This document shows positions 52,797 through 61,478 of a stretch of DNA of 64,000 nt, piece after piece. A program made the translations under genes and the position numbers. Positions within the stretch are counted from its first letter, which is position 1. Each line of letters opens with the position of its first letter. The notes beneath the pieces were generated by a model. The model made no database searches. It was given only the letters and a program-made list of their open reading frames with translations, and was not told where the DNA came from. The DNA is from Bauldia sp. (GTDB lineage Bacteria; Pseudomonadota; Alphaproteobacteria; Rhizobiales; Kaistiaceae): the NCBI GenBank assembly GCA_020849325.1, contig JADLGL010000092.1:1-64000 (forward strand), read 5' to 3'.

Positions 52797-53699
52797 ATGG
52801 TCCTCCTGCGACGCATCCTGATTGCCGGCCTCGCGGCGGCGGGCCTCGCGGCCGTGGCGGCGCCGCCCGCCGCGGCGCAGGATCCGTTCAAGGTCGTGAC
52901 GACCTTCACGATCATCGCCGACATGGCGCGGAACGTCGCCGGCGACGCGGCGGTGGTGGAGTCGATCACCCGGCCGGGCGCCGAGATCCACAACTACCAG
53001 CCGACGCCCGGCGACATCCTCCGCGCCCAGGATGCCGACCTCATTCTCTGGAACGGGCTCAACCTCGAGCTCTGGTTCGAGCGCTTCTTCCGGAACCTCC
53101 GCGACGTGCCGTCGGCTGTGGTGTCGGACGGCATCGAGCCGATGGGCATCTCCGAAGGTCCCTATGCCGGCCGGCCGAACCCGCACGCCTGGATGTCGCC
53201 GGACAACGCCGTTCTCTACGTCGACAACATCCGCGACGCACTGATGGAGCACGACCCGGCAAACGCGGCGACCTATGCGGCGAATGCCGAGGCCTACAAG
53301 GCCGAGATCGTCGCCACGATCGAGCCGATCCGGCAGGCGCTCGCGGCGATCCCGGCGGAACGCCGGTGGCTCGTCACCAGCGAGGGCGCGTTCAGCTATC
53401 TCGCCCGCGATTTCGGCCTCAACGAACTCTATCTCTGGCCGATCAACGCCGACCAGCAGGGCACGCCGCAGCAGGTTCGCCATGTGATCGACGCGGTGCG
53501 CGAGCACGGCATCACGGTCGTCTTCTCCGAGAGCACGGTGTCGGCCGACCCGGCGATGCAGGTCGCCCGCGAGACCGGCATCCGTTACGGTGGCGTGCTC
53601 TACGTCGACTCGCTCACCGAGGCCGACGGCCCGGTGCCCACCTTCCTCGACCTCCTCCGCGTCACCTCGGAGACGATCAAAGCGGGGCTCGCGCAATGA
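52797..53699 (+). CDS. sitA: Manganese/iron ABC transporter substrate-binding protein SitA
   Basis: A 300-residue cluster-9 metal-binding protein with a signal peptide ending PPAAAQ (28). Metal ligands are visible: H65 in [12 protein letters not shown]130 in NPHAWMSP, a Glu in [15 protein letters not shown] and an Asp in STVSADP. The HNYQPTP motif and lack of a His-rich loop favour Mn/Fe rather than Zn. GGAGAG precedes the ATG. It overlaps sitB by four bases and starts the sitABCD operon. Confidence 0.9.
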   Translation: MVLLRRILIAGLAAAGLAAVAAPPAAAQDPFKVVTTFTIIADMARNVAGDAAVVESITRPGAEIHNYQPTPGDILRAQDADLILWNGLNLELWFERFFRNLRDVPSAVVSDGIEPMGISEGPYAGRPNPHAWMSPDNAVLYVDNIRDALMEHDPANAATYAANAEAYKAEIVATIEPIRQALAAIPAERRWLVTSEGAFSYLARDFGLNELYLWPINADQQGTPQQVRHVIDAVREHGITVVFSESTVSADPAMQVARETGIRYGGVLYVDSLTEADGPVPTFLDLLRVTSETIKAGLAQ

Positions 53700-54598
53700 A
53701 CTTCGAGGCGAGGGACATCGCGGCCCGCGCCGGGGCCGCCGAGGGGAGCGGCATCCGCGTCCGCGGCGCCACCGTCACCTACCGGAACGGCTTCACCGCT
53801 CTCCGCGACGCGTCCTTCGCCATCCCGACCGGCACGATCACCGCGCTCGTCGGCGTCAATGGCAGCGGGAAATCGACCCTCTTCAAGGCGATCATGGGGT
53901 TCGTCCGCCTCGCCCGCGGCGAGATCGCGATCCTCGGCGAGCCGGTCGGCACGGCGCTGCACAGGCACCTCGTCGCCTATGTGCCGCAGAGCGAAGAGGT
54001 CGACTGGAATTTCCCCGTCCTCGTCGAGGACGTGGTGATGATGGGCCGCTACGGCCACATGGGGTTCCTCCGCATCGCGCGCGCCGAGGATCGCGCTGCG
54101 GTGGACGTCGCGCTCCGCCGCGTCGGCATGGAGGATTTCCGGAAGCGCCAGATCGGCGAACTCTCGGGCGGGCAGAAGAAGCGCGTGTTCCTCGCCCGCG
54201 CGCTGGCGCAGGACGGCAAAGTCATCCTCCTCGACGAGCCGTTCACCGGCGTCGACGTGAAGACCGAGGACGCCATCATCGCGCTCCTCCGCGACCTCCG
54301 CGACGAGGGCCGCGTCATCCTCGTCTCGACCCACAATCTCGGCAGCGTGCCGGAATTCTGCGACCGCGTGGTGCTGGTGAAGAATACGGTGCTCGCCTAC
54401 GGGCCGACGGCCGAAACCTTCACCCAGGCCAATCTCGAGCGCGCCTTCGGCGGCGTCCTCCGCCACTTCGTCCTCGGCGAGGTCGAGGGCCGGCCGCAGT
54501 CGCTCGGCGTCATCACCGACGACGAGCGCCCGCTCGTGATGTACCGCGACAAGCCGATGAAGCGGGAGCCGGGCGACGGCAAGGAGGAGCGCGGGTGA
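53696..54598 (+). CDS. sitB: Manganese/iron ABC transporter ATPase SitB
   Basis: A 300-residue ABC ATPase with GVNGSGKST (Walker A, about 54-62), [15 protein letters not shown] signature, [12 protein letters not shown] (Walker B) and [21 protein letters not shown] is typical of metal-type ATPases of this family. The N-terminus has an extra 20 residues. It sits within overlaps on both sides (ATGA with sitA, GTGA with sitC), so the operon is tightly coupled. Confidence 0.92.
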   Translation: MNFEARDIAARAGAAEGSGIRVRGATVTYRNGFTALRDASFAIPTGTITALVGVNGSGKSTLFKAIMGFVRLARGEIAILGEPVGTALHRHLVAYVPQSEEVDWNFPVLVEDVVMMGRYGHMGFLRIARAEDRAAVDVALRRVGMEDFRKRQIGELSGGQKKRVFLARALAQDGKVILLDEPFTGVDVKTEDAIIALLRDLRDEGRVILVSTHNLGSVPEFCDRVVLVKNTVLAYGPTAETFTQANLERAFGGVLRHFVLGEVEGRPQSLGVITDDERPLVMYRDKPMKREPGDGKEERG

Positions 54599-55458
54599 GC
54601 GTCCTCCTCGAGCCGTTCGGCTACCAGTACATGGTCAACGCCATCTGGGTGTCGGGCCTCGTCGGCGCCGTCTGCGCGTTCCTCTCCGCCTACCTCATGC
54701 TGAAGGGCTGGTCGCTGATCGGCGACGCGCTCTCGCACTCGATCGTGCCGGGCGTCGCCGGCGCATACATGCTCGGCCTTCCCTTCGCGCTCGGCGCGTT
54801 CCTTTCCGGGGGCGCGGCGGCAGGCGCGATGCTGTTCCTCAATCAGCGGACGAAGCTCCGCGAGGACGCGATCATCGGGCTGATCTTCTCATCGTTCTTC
54901 GCGCTCGGCCTCTTCATGGTCTCGATCTCGCCGACGCCGGTGAACATCCAGACGATCATCCTCGGCAACATCCTCGCCATCACGCCCGAGGATACGCTCC
55001 AGCTCGTGATCATCGGCGTCGTGTCGCTCGCGATCCTTCTGGCGAAGTGGAAGGACCTCATGGTCGTCTTCTTCGACGAGACGCATGCCCGCTCGATCGG
55101 GCTCCGGCCGACGCTCCTTCGCGTGACCTTCTTCGCGCTCCTTTCCGCCTCGACGGTCGCGGCCATGCAGACCGTCGGCGCGTTCCTCGTGATCTCGATG
55201 GTCGTGACGCCGGGCGCCACCGCCTACCTCCTCACCGACCGTTTCCCGCGGCTCATCGTGATCGCGGTCGCCATCGGGACGCTCACGAGCGTCGTCGGCG
55301 CCTACGTCTCGTATTTCCTCGACGGGGCGACCGGCGGGATCATCGTCGTCCTCCAGACGCTCGTGTTCCTCGCCGCCTTCTTCTTGGCGCCGAAGCACGG
55401 GATGCTCGCGGCGCGGCGGCGGGCGGCGGCGGCGACCGCCGCACCGGCGGGGGGGTAG
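54595..55458 (+). CDS. sitC: Manganese/iron ABC transporter permease SitC
   Basis: A 287-residue ABC-3 family permease with about eight membrane helices. [21 protein letters not shown] is the conserved ABC-3 segment; [20 protein letters not shown] is the later one. The GTG start overlaps the sitB stop (GTGA). It pairs with SitD, which shares the same fold. Confidence 0.92.
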   Translation: MSVLLEPFGYQYMVNAIWVSGLVGAVCAFLSAYLMLKGWSLIGDALSHSIVPGVAGAYMLGLPFALGAFLSGGAAAGAMLFLNQRTKLREDAIIGLIFSSFFALGLFMVSISPTPVNIQTIILGNILAITPEDTLQLVIIGVVSLAILLAKWKDLMVVFFDETHARSIGLRPTLLRVTFFALLSASTVAAMQTVGAFLVISMVVTPGATAYLLTDRFPRLIVIAVAIGTLTSVVGAYVSYFLDGATGGIIVVLQTLVFLAAFFLAPKHGMLAARRRAAAATAAPAGG

Positions 55459-55460
55459 CG

Positions 55461-56297
55461 ATGGACCTCCTCCTGCCGTTCCAGTTCGAGTTCATGCGGA
55501 GCGCGATGCTGATCGCGGTTCTCGTCGCGATCCCGACGGCGCTCCTCTCCTGCTTCCTCGTCCTCAAGGGCTGGTCGCTGATGGGCGACGCGGTCAGCCA
55601 CGCGGTGTTTCCGGGGGTGGTGATCGCCTACATCGTCAACATCCCCTTCGCGATCGGGGCGTTCGTCGCCGGCGTCTTCGCGGCGGTCGCGGCGGGTTTC
55701 CTCAAGGACAACAGCCGCATCAAGCAGGACACGATCCTCGGCGTCGTGTTCTCCGGCATGTTCGGCCTCGGGCTCGTCCTCTACGTCGAGATCCAGAGCG
55801 ACGTTCACCTCGACCACATCCTCTTCGGCGACATGCTCGGCGTCGGCTGGGGCGACATCATCCAGGCGGGGATCATCGCGCTCGTCATCGGCGGCATCAT
55901 CGCCCTGAAGTGGCGCGACCTTCTCCTCCACGCCTTCGACCCGGCGCAGGCGCGGGTCGCGGGCCTCCCCGTCGCGGTGATCCACTACGGGCTCCTGTGC
56001 ATGATCTCGCTCGCGGTGGTCGGTGCGCTGACCGCGGTCGGCATCATCATGGCCATCGCGATGCTGATCGCGCCGGGCGCGATCGCGTTCCTGATCACGC
56101 GGCGGTTCAGCATGATGATGGTCGCAGCGGTGGCGATCGCGGTGCTGTCGTCCTTCCTCGGCGTCTACCTCAGCTTCTTCATCGACAGCGCCCCGGCGCC
56201 GACGATCGTCCTCCTGATGACGATCGCGTTCGTCGTGGCCTTCCTATGGTCCACGCTGCGGACGGCGCGGCGGGAGCGAAGGACGGCGGAGGCGTAG
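55461..56297 (+). CDS. sitD: Manganese/iron ABC transporter permease SitD
   Basis: A 278-residue ABC-3 permease, a paralogue of SitC: GWSLMGDAVSHAVFPGVVIAY and VGIIMAIAMLIAPGAIAFLI occupy the matching positions. It begins two bases after the sitC stop and closes the operon. A palindromic repeat follows. Confidence 0.92.
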   Translation: MDLLLPFQFEFMRSAMLIAVLVAIPTALLSCFLVLKGWSLMGDAVSHAVFPGVVIAYIVNIPFAIGAFVAGVFAAVAAGFLKDNSRIKQDTILGVVFSGMFGLGLVLYVEIQSDVHLDHILFGDMLGVGWGDIIQAGIIALVIGGIIALKWRDLLLHAFDPAQARVAGLPVAVIHYGLLCMISLAVVGALTAVGIIMAIAMLIAPGAIAFLITRRFSMMMVAAVAIAVLSSFLGVYLSFFIDSAPAPTIVLLMTIAFVVAFLWSTLRTARRERRTAEA

Positions 56298-56331
56298 CCG
56301 AGCGGCTCCGGCTCGGCCGCCCCACCGCCGC

Positions 56332-56417
56332 TCATCCCAGCGCAAGCTGGGATCCAGAACCCAAGGGAAAGAGCCAGTTTCGAGGCTGCATGGATCCCAG
56401 CTTTCGCTGGGATGATC
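56332..56417. repeat. Paired ATCCCAGC palindromes
   Basis: CATCCCAGCGCAAGCTGGGATCC and its near mirror at about 56392-56415 (GGATCCCAGC...GCTGGGATGA) are two small hairpins separated by about 35 bases. This form of repeat is common in alphaproteobacterial intergenic DNA. It follows sitD and could serve as a weak terminator. Confidence 0.6.
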
Positions 56418-56470
56418 GGTCCTCTTTGTTGCTCTCGCTAACCAACCGCGGCGCTCTCGTGCGATGCTGC

Positions 56471-56500
56471 TTGACATCGAAATGATATCACTCCGATATT
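56471..56500 (+). promoter_or_regulatory. Promoter of the SPFH gene with palindromic spacer
   Basis: TTGACA (56471-56476) and GATATT (56495-56500) are 18 bases apart. The spacer contains the perfect palindrome TGATATCA (56483-56490), with a partial copy, GATAT, in the -10 region. This arrangement suits repression or autoregulation, perhaps by the ribbon-helix-helix protein encoded downstream. Confidence 0.65.
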
Positions 56501-56530
56501 GGCTCCAGAGGTAACCAGAGGAGACATTCC

Positions 56531-57421
56531 ATGATCCGTGAGCGCATTCTCACCGCGCGGCCCGGCGTCCCGTTCGCGCTGGCTTTCATCGTCCTGCATC
56601 TCGTCGGCATTGCGGCCGTTGCCGTCGGCATTTCGTCGATGATCGATTCCTCGTCCGAGAACTGGACGCTGGTCATCGTCGGCGTGGTCATCAACGTTCT
56701 CGTCGCGCCGCTGTGGATCGGCTTCTTCATGGTGGCGCCGAACGAGGTGAAGGTGTTGCAGCTCTTCGGCTCGTATGCCGGCACCGTCCGCGATCCCGGC
56801 CTGAAGTGGGCGAACATCTTCTTCCAGAAGACCAAGGTTTCGACCCGCATCCGGAACTTCGATTCCGACCGGCTGAAGGTGAACGACCTCGGCGGCAGCC
56901 CGATCGAGATCGGGGCGGTCATCGTGTGGCAGGTCGTCGACACGGCCGAGGCGGTGTTCGAGGTCGACGATTACGAGAACTTCGTCCGCATCCAGTCGGA
57001 AGCGGCGCTCCGCGGGCTCGCCGGCCGCTACTTCTACGACCTCGGCGACGACGTCGAAGGCGTCGCGCTTCGCGGCCATACCGACGAGGTCGGCGAGCAG
57101 CTGGTGCAGGACGTCCAGGCGCGGCTCGACAAGGCGGGCGTGAAGGTGATCGAGGCCCGCATCAGCCACCTCGCCTATGCCCCGGAGATCGCCGGCGCGA
57201 TGCTCCAGCGGCAGCAGGCAGGCGCGATCATCGCGGCACGGCGGCGGATCGTCGACGGCGCGGTCGGGATGGTCGAGATGGCGCTCGCCCAGCTCTCCGA
57301 GCGCGGCGTGGTCCAGCTCGACGAGGAGAAGAAGGCGCAGATGGTCTCGAACCTCCTCGTCGTCCTCACCTCCGAGAAGCAGACGACGCCCGTCATCAAT
57401 GCCGGCACGCTCTACGGCTGA
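56531..57421 (+). CDS. SPFH/Band 7 domain membrane protein
   Basis: A 296-residue protein with two N-terminal membrane segments (about 15-38 and 46-68). An SPFH domain follows: [39 protein letters not shown], and a region with [18 protein letters not shown]-terminal helical part holds [22 protein letters not shown] proteins form membrane-bound oligomers and organise membrane domains. AGGAGA precedes the ATG. It is followed seven bases later by a small DNA-binding-like gene, a pairing seen in other bacteria. Confidence 0.88.
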   Translation: MIRERILTARPGVPFALAFIVLHLVGIAAVAVGISSMIDSSSENWTLVIVGVVINVLVAPLWIGFFMVAPNEVKVLQLFGSYAGTVRDPGLKWANIFFQKTKVSTRIRNFDSDRLKVNDLGGSPIEIGAVIVWQVVDTAEAVFEVDDYENFVRIQSEAALRGLAGRYFYDLGDDVEGVALRGHTDEVGEQLVQDVQARLDKAGVKVIEARISHLAYAPEIAGAMLQRQQAGAIIAARRRIVDGAVGMVEMALAQLSERGVVQLDEEKKAQMVSNLLVVLTSEKQTTPVINAGTLYG

Positions 57422-57427
57422 TGCCCG

Positions 57428-57610
57428 GTGGTGGAACGGAAAGCCTTCCCGCTCCGCATCGCGAAAGACGTCTTCGACGCGATGCAGCGCTGGGCCGATG
57501 ACGATCTCCGCAGCGTCAACGCCCAGATCGAGTTCGTCCTTCGGGACGCGCTCAACCGGCGGGGCCGGCTCAAACCGAAGAAGGAAGACGGAAACGACGA
57601 CGGCGCCTGA
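57428..57610 (+). CDS. Arc-like ribbon-helix-helix small protein
   Basis: A 60-residue protein: an RxxFPLRI-type strand (KAFPLRIAKDVFDAMQRWADDD) followed by a helix SVNAQIEFVLRDALNRRG and a charged tail. This is the Arc/MetJ-type ribbon-helix-helix, which binds DNA as a dimer. It is read from a GTG right after the SPFH gene. A role in controlling the operon promoter is likely but unproven; no toxin gene is seen. Confidence 0.75.
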   Translation: MVERKAFPLRIAKDVFDAMQRWADDDLRSVNAQIEFVLRDALNRRGRLKPKKEDGNDDGA

Positions 57611-57622
57611 GGGCGCCGTCGT
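57597..57622 (+). terminator. Hairpin overlapping the end of the RHH gene
   Basis: ACGACGGCGCC (57597-57607) and GGCGCCGTCGT (57612-57622) form a perfect 11-bp stem; the stop codon lies in the loop. No T-run follows, so termination is uncertain. Confidence 0.5.
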
Positions 57623-57759
57623 GCATTCCCACGGACCGGGCGGCGACCGGGTCCGGACTGATGCCGTGGCACCATCGCCATCTCGAGCCTCCCCCTTGCG
57701 GTGGTACCTCCACGCGAGTCGCGCGAGGAGGAGGTTCAGTGCCGAATGGAGCTTCGATC

Positions 57760-58938
57760 CTACGGCTTCGTGTCGGGCTTCGCCTGGCGGGTGTTGGGGC
57801 CCGGCATCATCGGGGCGGGGCCTCCATCCGGACCGGGCGTGACCCAGCCACCGGTGCCACCGCCGCCGCGATCCGCGTCGGGTGCCACCCAGCCGCCGGT
57901 GCCGCCGCCGGACCGGTCACCGCCGCCTGCACCACCGCCCGGCGCCGGCGCGGGCAGGATCGTGATGTTGGGGCCCGCGCCCGGCGGATAGATCGTCCAG
58001 CCGCCGCCGGGCATGCCGTTGCCGGGCATGGTCTGCCAGCCCGGCATCGCGTCGCCGGGCATTCCGGGCATTCCCGGGAAGCCGGGGCCGTAGAAGAAGA
58101 ACGGCATTCCGCCCATCCCCATTCCGGGCATTCCCATGCCGTCCATTCCCATTCCGGGCAGGCCGTAGCCGGGCATGCCGTAGCCGGGCATTCCCATGCC
58201 GCCGGGCATGCCCTGCCCATGGCCGCGGCCCTCGCCGGCGCCGGGCGTCATGTAGAAATGCAGGAACCCGCCGGGAAAGCGGAAGAAGAACGTGCCGCCG
58301 CCATTGCCGTCGCGGTCGTAGTGGCCGCCCCAGTTCTGGCCGTCGCCGCCGCGGTATTCGAAATGGCCGTCGCGGCCGTCATTGCCGCCGCCATTGCCGT
58401 TGCCGCGGCGGTCGCCATCACCATTGCCGCCCCCGCCATAGCCGGTGCCGCCGCGCTCGCCGGCCGTCGCGGCAGCCCGCTCGTCGCGGGTCTCGGCAGC
58501 GGCAGCGGCGAGGTTCTCCGCCGCGATCGTGCGGTCGGTGCCGTCGAGGATGCCGTCGGCGTTCTGGTCGAGGAGGAGGAACACGCCCTCCCAGCCGGCG
58601 GCGAATTCCTCCGGCGTCAGGCGGCCGTCGCCATTGGCGTCCATGGTGTGGAACTGGCCCGTCAGGATCGCCATGATCTCCGCCCTCGGGCCGGTGCCGT
58701 CGACCGCCGGCATCATCATCCGGCCGCCGTCGGCGGGACCGGCCGCGGGTTCGGCCGGCGCTGCCGGAACGGGTGCCGCCGGAACGGGTGCGTCGGCAGG
58801 CGGTGCGGCCGGGGCGAGCGCCGGCGCTTCGGCGGCCGGCGGTGTCGTCGGGGCGGGCTGGGCGAAAGCGGAACCGGCCGAGAGGCCAAAGCCGCCGGCG
58901 ATGGCGATCGCCGCGCAGGAAACCGAGCGAATCCTCAT
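57760..58938 (-). CDS. Secreted EF-hand, Gly/Met/Pro-rich protein
   Basis: A 392-residue secreted protein. The signal peptide ends near SAFAQ (27). A Pro/Ala-rich linker is followed by two EF-hand loops, DANGDGRLTPEE (about 100-111) and DQNADGILDGTD (about 122-133). The rest is low complexity: Gly/Asn/Asp-rich, then GMPGYGMPG-type Gly-Met-Pro repeats and a Gly-rich C-terminus. It probably binds calcium in the periplasm or outside the cell. AGGGAG precedes the ATG. It is divergent from a two-component system that may respond to or control it. Confidence 0.8.
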   Translation of the reverse strand: MRIRSVSCAAIAIAGGFGLSAGSAFAQPAPTTPPAAEAPALAPAAPPADAPVPAAPVPAAPAEPAAGPADGGRMMMPAVDGTGPRAEIMAILTGQFHTMDANGDGRLTPEEFAAGWEGVFLLLDQNADGILDGTDRTIAAENLAAAAAETRDERAAATAGERGGTGYGGGGNGDGDRRGNGNGGGNDGRDGHFEYRGGDGQNWGGHYDRDGNGGGTFFFRFPGGFLHFYMTPGAGEGRGHGQGMPGGMGMPGYGMPGYGLPGMGMDGMGMPGMGMGGMPFFFYGPGFPGMPGMPGDAMPGWQTMPGNGMPGGGWTIYPPGAGPNITILPAPAPGGGAGGGDRSGGGTGGWVAPDADRGGGGTGGWVTPGPDGGPAPMMPGPNTRQAKPDTKP

Positions 58939-59054
58939 GGTTCTTCTCCCTCTGCCCGCGCGCCGCGGGCGCATGAAGACACTATCCGCCCGCATGCCGG
59001 CAGAATTTGGCGGCTCACACGATGTTGTACGGCGCTGTCTCGCCGCCCATCGCT

Positions 59055-59070
59055 GATACAATTGGATACA
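59055..59070. promoter_or_regulatory. Tandem GATACA repeats in a divergent promoter
   Basis: GATACA occurs at 59055-59060 and 59065-59070, a ten-base period that fits tandem binding by an OmpR-type response regulator. It lies about 70 bases before the regulator gene and about 115 before the EF-hand gene. Function inferred. Confidence 0.5.
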
Positions 59071-59139
59071 CTTTCGGACGGACTCGGCCCGCGGCGACCC
59101 CACATAGTCGCCGCACCACCGCATCGGAACCGAAGGCCC

Positions 59140-59880
59140 ATGGAGCCCTCCCCCCACATCCTCGTCGTCGACGATTCCGCCGACATCCGCGAGCCGCTGG
59201 CAAAATACCTGTCGCGGAAAGGCCTCCGTGTCTCGACCGCTTCGGGCGGCGTCGAGATGAAGCGCCTCCTCAAGGCGAGCGCCTTCGACCTCGTCGTCCT
59301 CGACATCATGATGCCGGGCGAGGACGGGCTCACCCTCTGCCGCTTCCTCCGCGAGACCAGCGAGACTCCGGTGATCCTCCTCACCGCGATGGTCGACGAG
59401 ACCGACCGCGTCGTCGGGCTTGAGATCGGCGCGGACGATTACGTCTCGAAGCCGTTCAGCCCGCGCGAACTCCTGGCCCGCATCCGTGCCGTCCTTCGCC
59501 GTTCGCGCTCGGTGCCGGCGACGCGGGACGCCGCGCCCGCGAAACGCTACCGCTTCCTCACCTGGGAGCTCGACGGGCTGCGGCGCGAGCTGATCGGCAG
59601 CGACGCCGTAGCAGTGCCGCTCAGCACCGCGGAGTTCCGGCTGCTGACGGTGTTCCTGCAGCGGCCGCAGATGGTGCTGTCGCGCGAGCAACTCCTCGAC
59701 CTCACGGCCGGACGGTCGCTCGAGCCGTTCGAGCGTTCGATCGACAACCAGGTGAGCCGCCTTCGCAAGAAGATCGAGCCGGACCCGAAGAACCCGACCA
59801 TCATCAAGACGGTCTGGGGCGGCGGCTACGTGCTCGCTGCCCAGGTCACCGAGGCGGCGCCCACCGGGGCGCCGCCATGA
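59140..59880 (+). CDS. OmpR-family response regulator
   Basis: A 246-residue regulator. The receiver domain has the acidic pair in VVDDSADIRE, phosphoacceptor D55 in LVVLDIMMPGEDG, and switch Lys in YVSKPFSPRELL. The C-terminal winged helix (PLSTAEFRLL, RSIDNQVSRLRKKIEPDPKNPTIIKTVWGGGY) is of the OmpR/PhoB type. It overlaps the kinase gene by four bases. Confidence 0.93.
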   Translation: MEPSPHILVVDDSADIREPLAKYLSRKGLRVSTASGGVEMKRLLKASAFDLVVLDIMMPGEDGLTLCRFLRETSETPVILLTAMVDETDRVVGLEIGADDYVSKPFSPRELLARIRAVLRRSRSVPATRDAAPAKRYRFLTWELDGLRRELIGSDAVAVPLSTAEFRLLTVFLQRPQMVLSREQLLDLTAGRSLEPFERSIDNQVSRLRKKIEPDPKNPTIIKTVWGGGYVLAAQVTEAAPTGAPP

Positions 59881-61343
59881 GGCTGCTGCCGCGCACCCTC
59901 GGCGGCCAGCTCACCGCCCTCCTCCTCCTCGCGCTCGCCGCCTCGCAGATCGTCGCGCTCTCGATCCTGTCGAGCGAGCGGGCGCAGGCGCTCCGTGAAG
60001 CCGATCGCGCCGGCCTCATCGAGAACGCCGCCTCGGTCCTGCGTGTCCTCCGTCTCGCCGCGCCCGAGAACCGCGCCGCGCTCGCCGCTGCCGCGAGTTC
60101 GCCGCGCGTCCGGCTGTGGATCACCGACACGAGCGTCGTCACCACCGAGGCGACCGACCTTCCCGCCAACGGCCAGTTCACGCGCATCCTCGGCGACCTG
60201 CCGGAGCCGGCCCGCTTCCAGGTCGTGCGCGATGCCGTGCCGGGCGTGCCGGTGCAGGGCGGCACGCAGGCGATACGGGTCCAGGCGGACGGCACCACGG
60301 CCGTCATCGATACGCGGTCCGAGACGGTCCGGCCGGCGATCGGTCCCGGCAACGGCTTCGACCGCTTCATGCCGTTCCGGAACGGCGCCTACGACATCCT
60401 CCTCTCGGTGCCGTTCGCGGACGGCGGCTGGCTCAACGCGCAGACCGAGATCCGCGCCGAGCCGATCACCTGGGCTTGGGCATCGACGATATCGACCGCG
60501 GCGATGGCGCTGGCGATCCTCGCGATCGTCGCCTTCACGGCGCGCCGGGCGACCAAGCCGCTCCGGGCGCTCGCGACGCGGGCCGATTCCCTCGGCCGTG
60601 GCACGCCCGAGCCGCCGCTCGCCGAGGTCGGGCCGGACGAGGTGCGGCGCGTGACCGTCGCCTTCAACCGGATGCAGGACCGGCTGAGCCGGTTCGTCTC
60701 GGACCGGACGCGGATGCTCGCCGCGATCGGCCACGACCTCCGCACGCCGATCACCTCGCTCCGCCTCCGCGCCGAACTCCTCGACGACGACGACAACAAG
60801 GCGAAGATGCTGGCGACGCTCGAGGAGATGCAGCGGATGATCGAGGCGACGCTTTCCTTCGCCCGCGACGAGGCGGGGGCCGAGGCGCCGCGCTCGGTGG
60901 ACCTCTCGGCGCTCCTCTCCACCATCGTCGACGACCATGCCGACGCCGGCCAGGACGTGGCGTTCGCGGATGCGCCGCGGCTCGTCTATCCCTGCCGGCC
61001 GGTCGCCCTTCGCCGGGCGGTGTCGAACCTGATCACCAATGCCGTGCAGTATGGCGAGCGCGCCAGCGTGACGCTCGAAGACGGGGCGCACGGGCCGGTC
61101 ATCGCTGTCGAGGACGACGGACCCGGCATACCGCCCGAGCAGATGGACGAGGTGTTCCAGCCCTTCGTCCGGCTCGAGAGTTCCCGCAGCCGCGATACCG
61201 GCGGCGTCGGCCTCGGCCTCTCGATCGCGCGGTCGATCATCCTCGCCCATGGCGGCGAGCTCCGGATCATGAACCGCGCCGGAAAGGGCCTCCGGGCGGA
61301 GATCCATCTCCCGCGCGCCGACGCGCACGCCCGCCACGACTGA
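59877..61343 (+). CDS. Sensor histidine kinase
   Basis: A 488-residue membrane kinase of the EnvZ type. One helix near 10-30, a periplasmic sensor region of about 165 residues, a second helix near 200-222, then HAMP. The H-box is AAIGHDLRTPITSLRLRAELL with H286, and the ATPase has NLITNAVQYGE, VEDDGPGIPPEQ and GGVGLGLSIA. The signal is unknown; the divergent EF-hand gene makes calcium a guess. Confidence 0.93.
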   Translation: MRLLPRTLGGQLTALLLLALAASQIVALSILSSERAQALREADRAGLIENAASVLRVLRLAAPENRAALAAAASSPRVRLWITDTSVVTTEATDLPANGQFTRILGDLPEPARFQVVRDAVPGVPVQGGTQAIRVQADGTTAVIDTRSETVRPAIGPGNGFDRFMPFRNGAYDILLSVPFADGGWLNAQTEIRAEPITWAWASTISTAAMALAILAIVAFTARRATKPLRALATRADSLGRGTPEPPLAEVGPDEVRRVTVAFNRMQDRLSRFVSDRTRMLAAIGHDLRTPITSLRLRAELLDDDDNKAKMLATLEEMQRMIEATLSFARDEAGAEAPRSVDLSALLSTIVDDHADAGQDVAFADAPRLVYPCRPVALRRAVSNLITNAVQYGERASVTLEDGAHGPVIAVEDDGPGIPPEQMDEVFQPFVRLESSRSRDTGGVGLGLSIARSIILAHGGELRIMNRAGKGLRAEIHLPRADAHARHD

Positions 61344-61478
61344 GACCCCCGCGCCGCGGGCCGGCCGCCCCCGCCCGTTGGTAATGCGTTGCCCTTCCGC
61401 CGGAGGGGGACTAAGGAAATCGCTCCCTTCCACGCCGGAGGCTTCGCGAGCCTCGCGTCCCTTCACCGTTCGAAGGTT

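Noticed and set aside
57428..57610. Toxin-antitoxin antitoxin
   Set aside because: The fold fits, but there is no adjacent toxin-like gene; the partner is an SPFH membrane protein.
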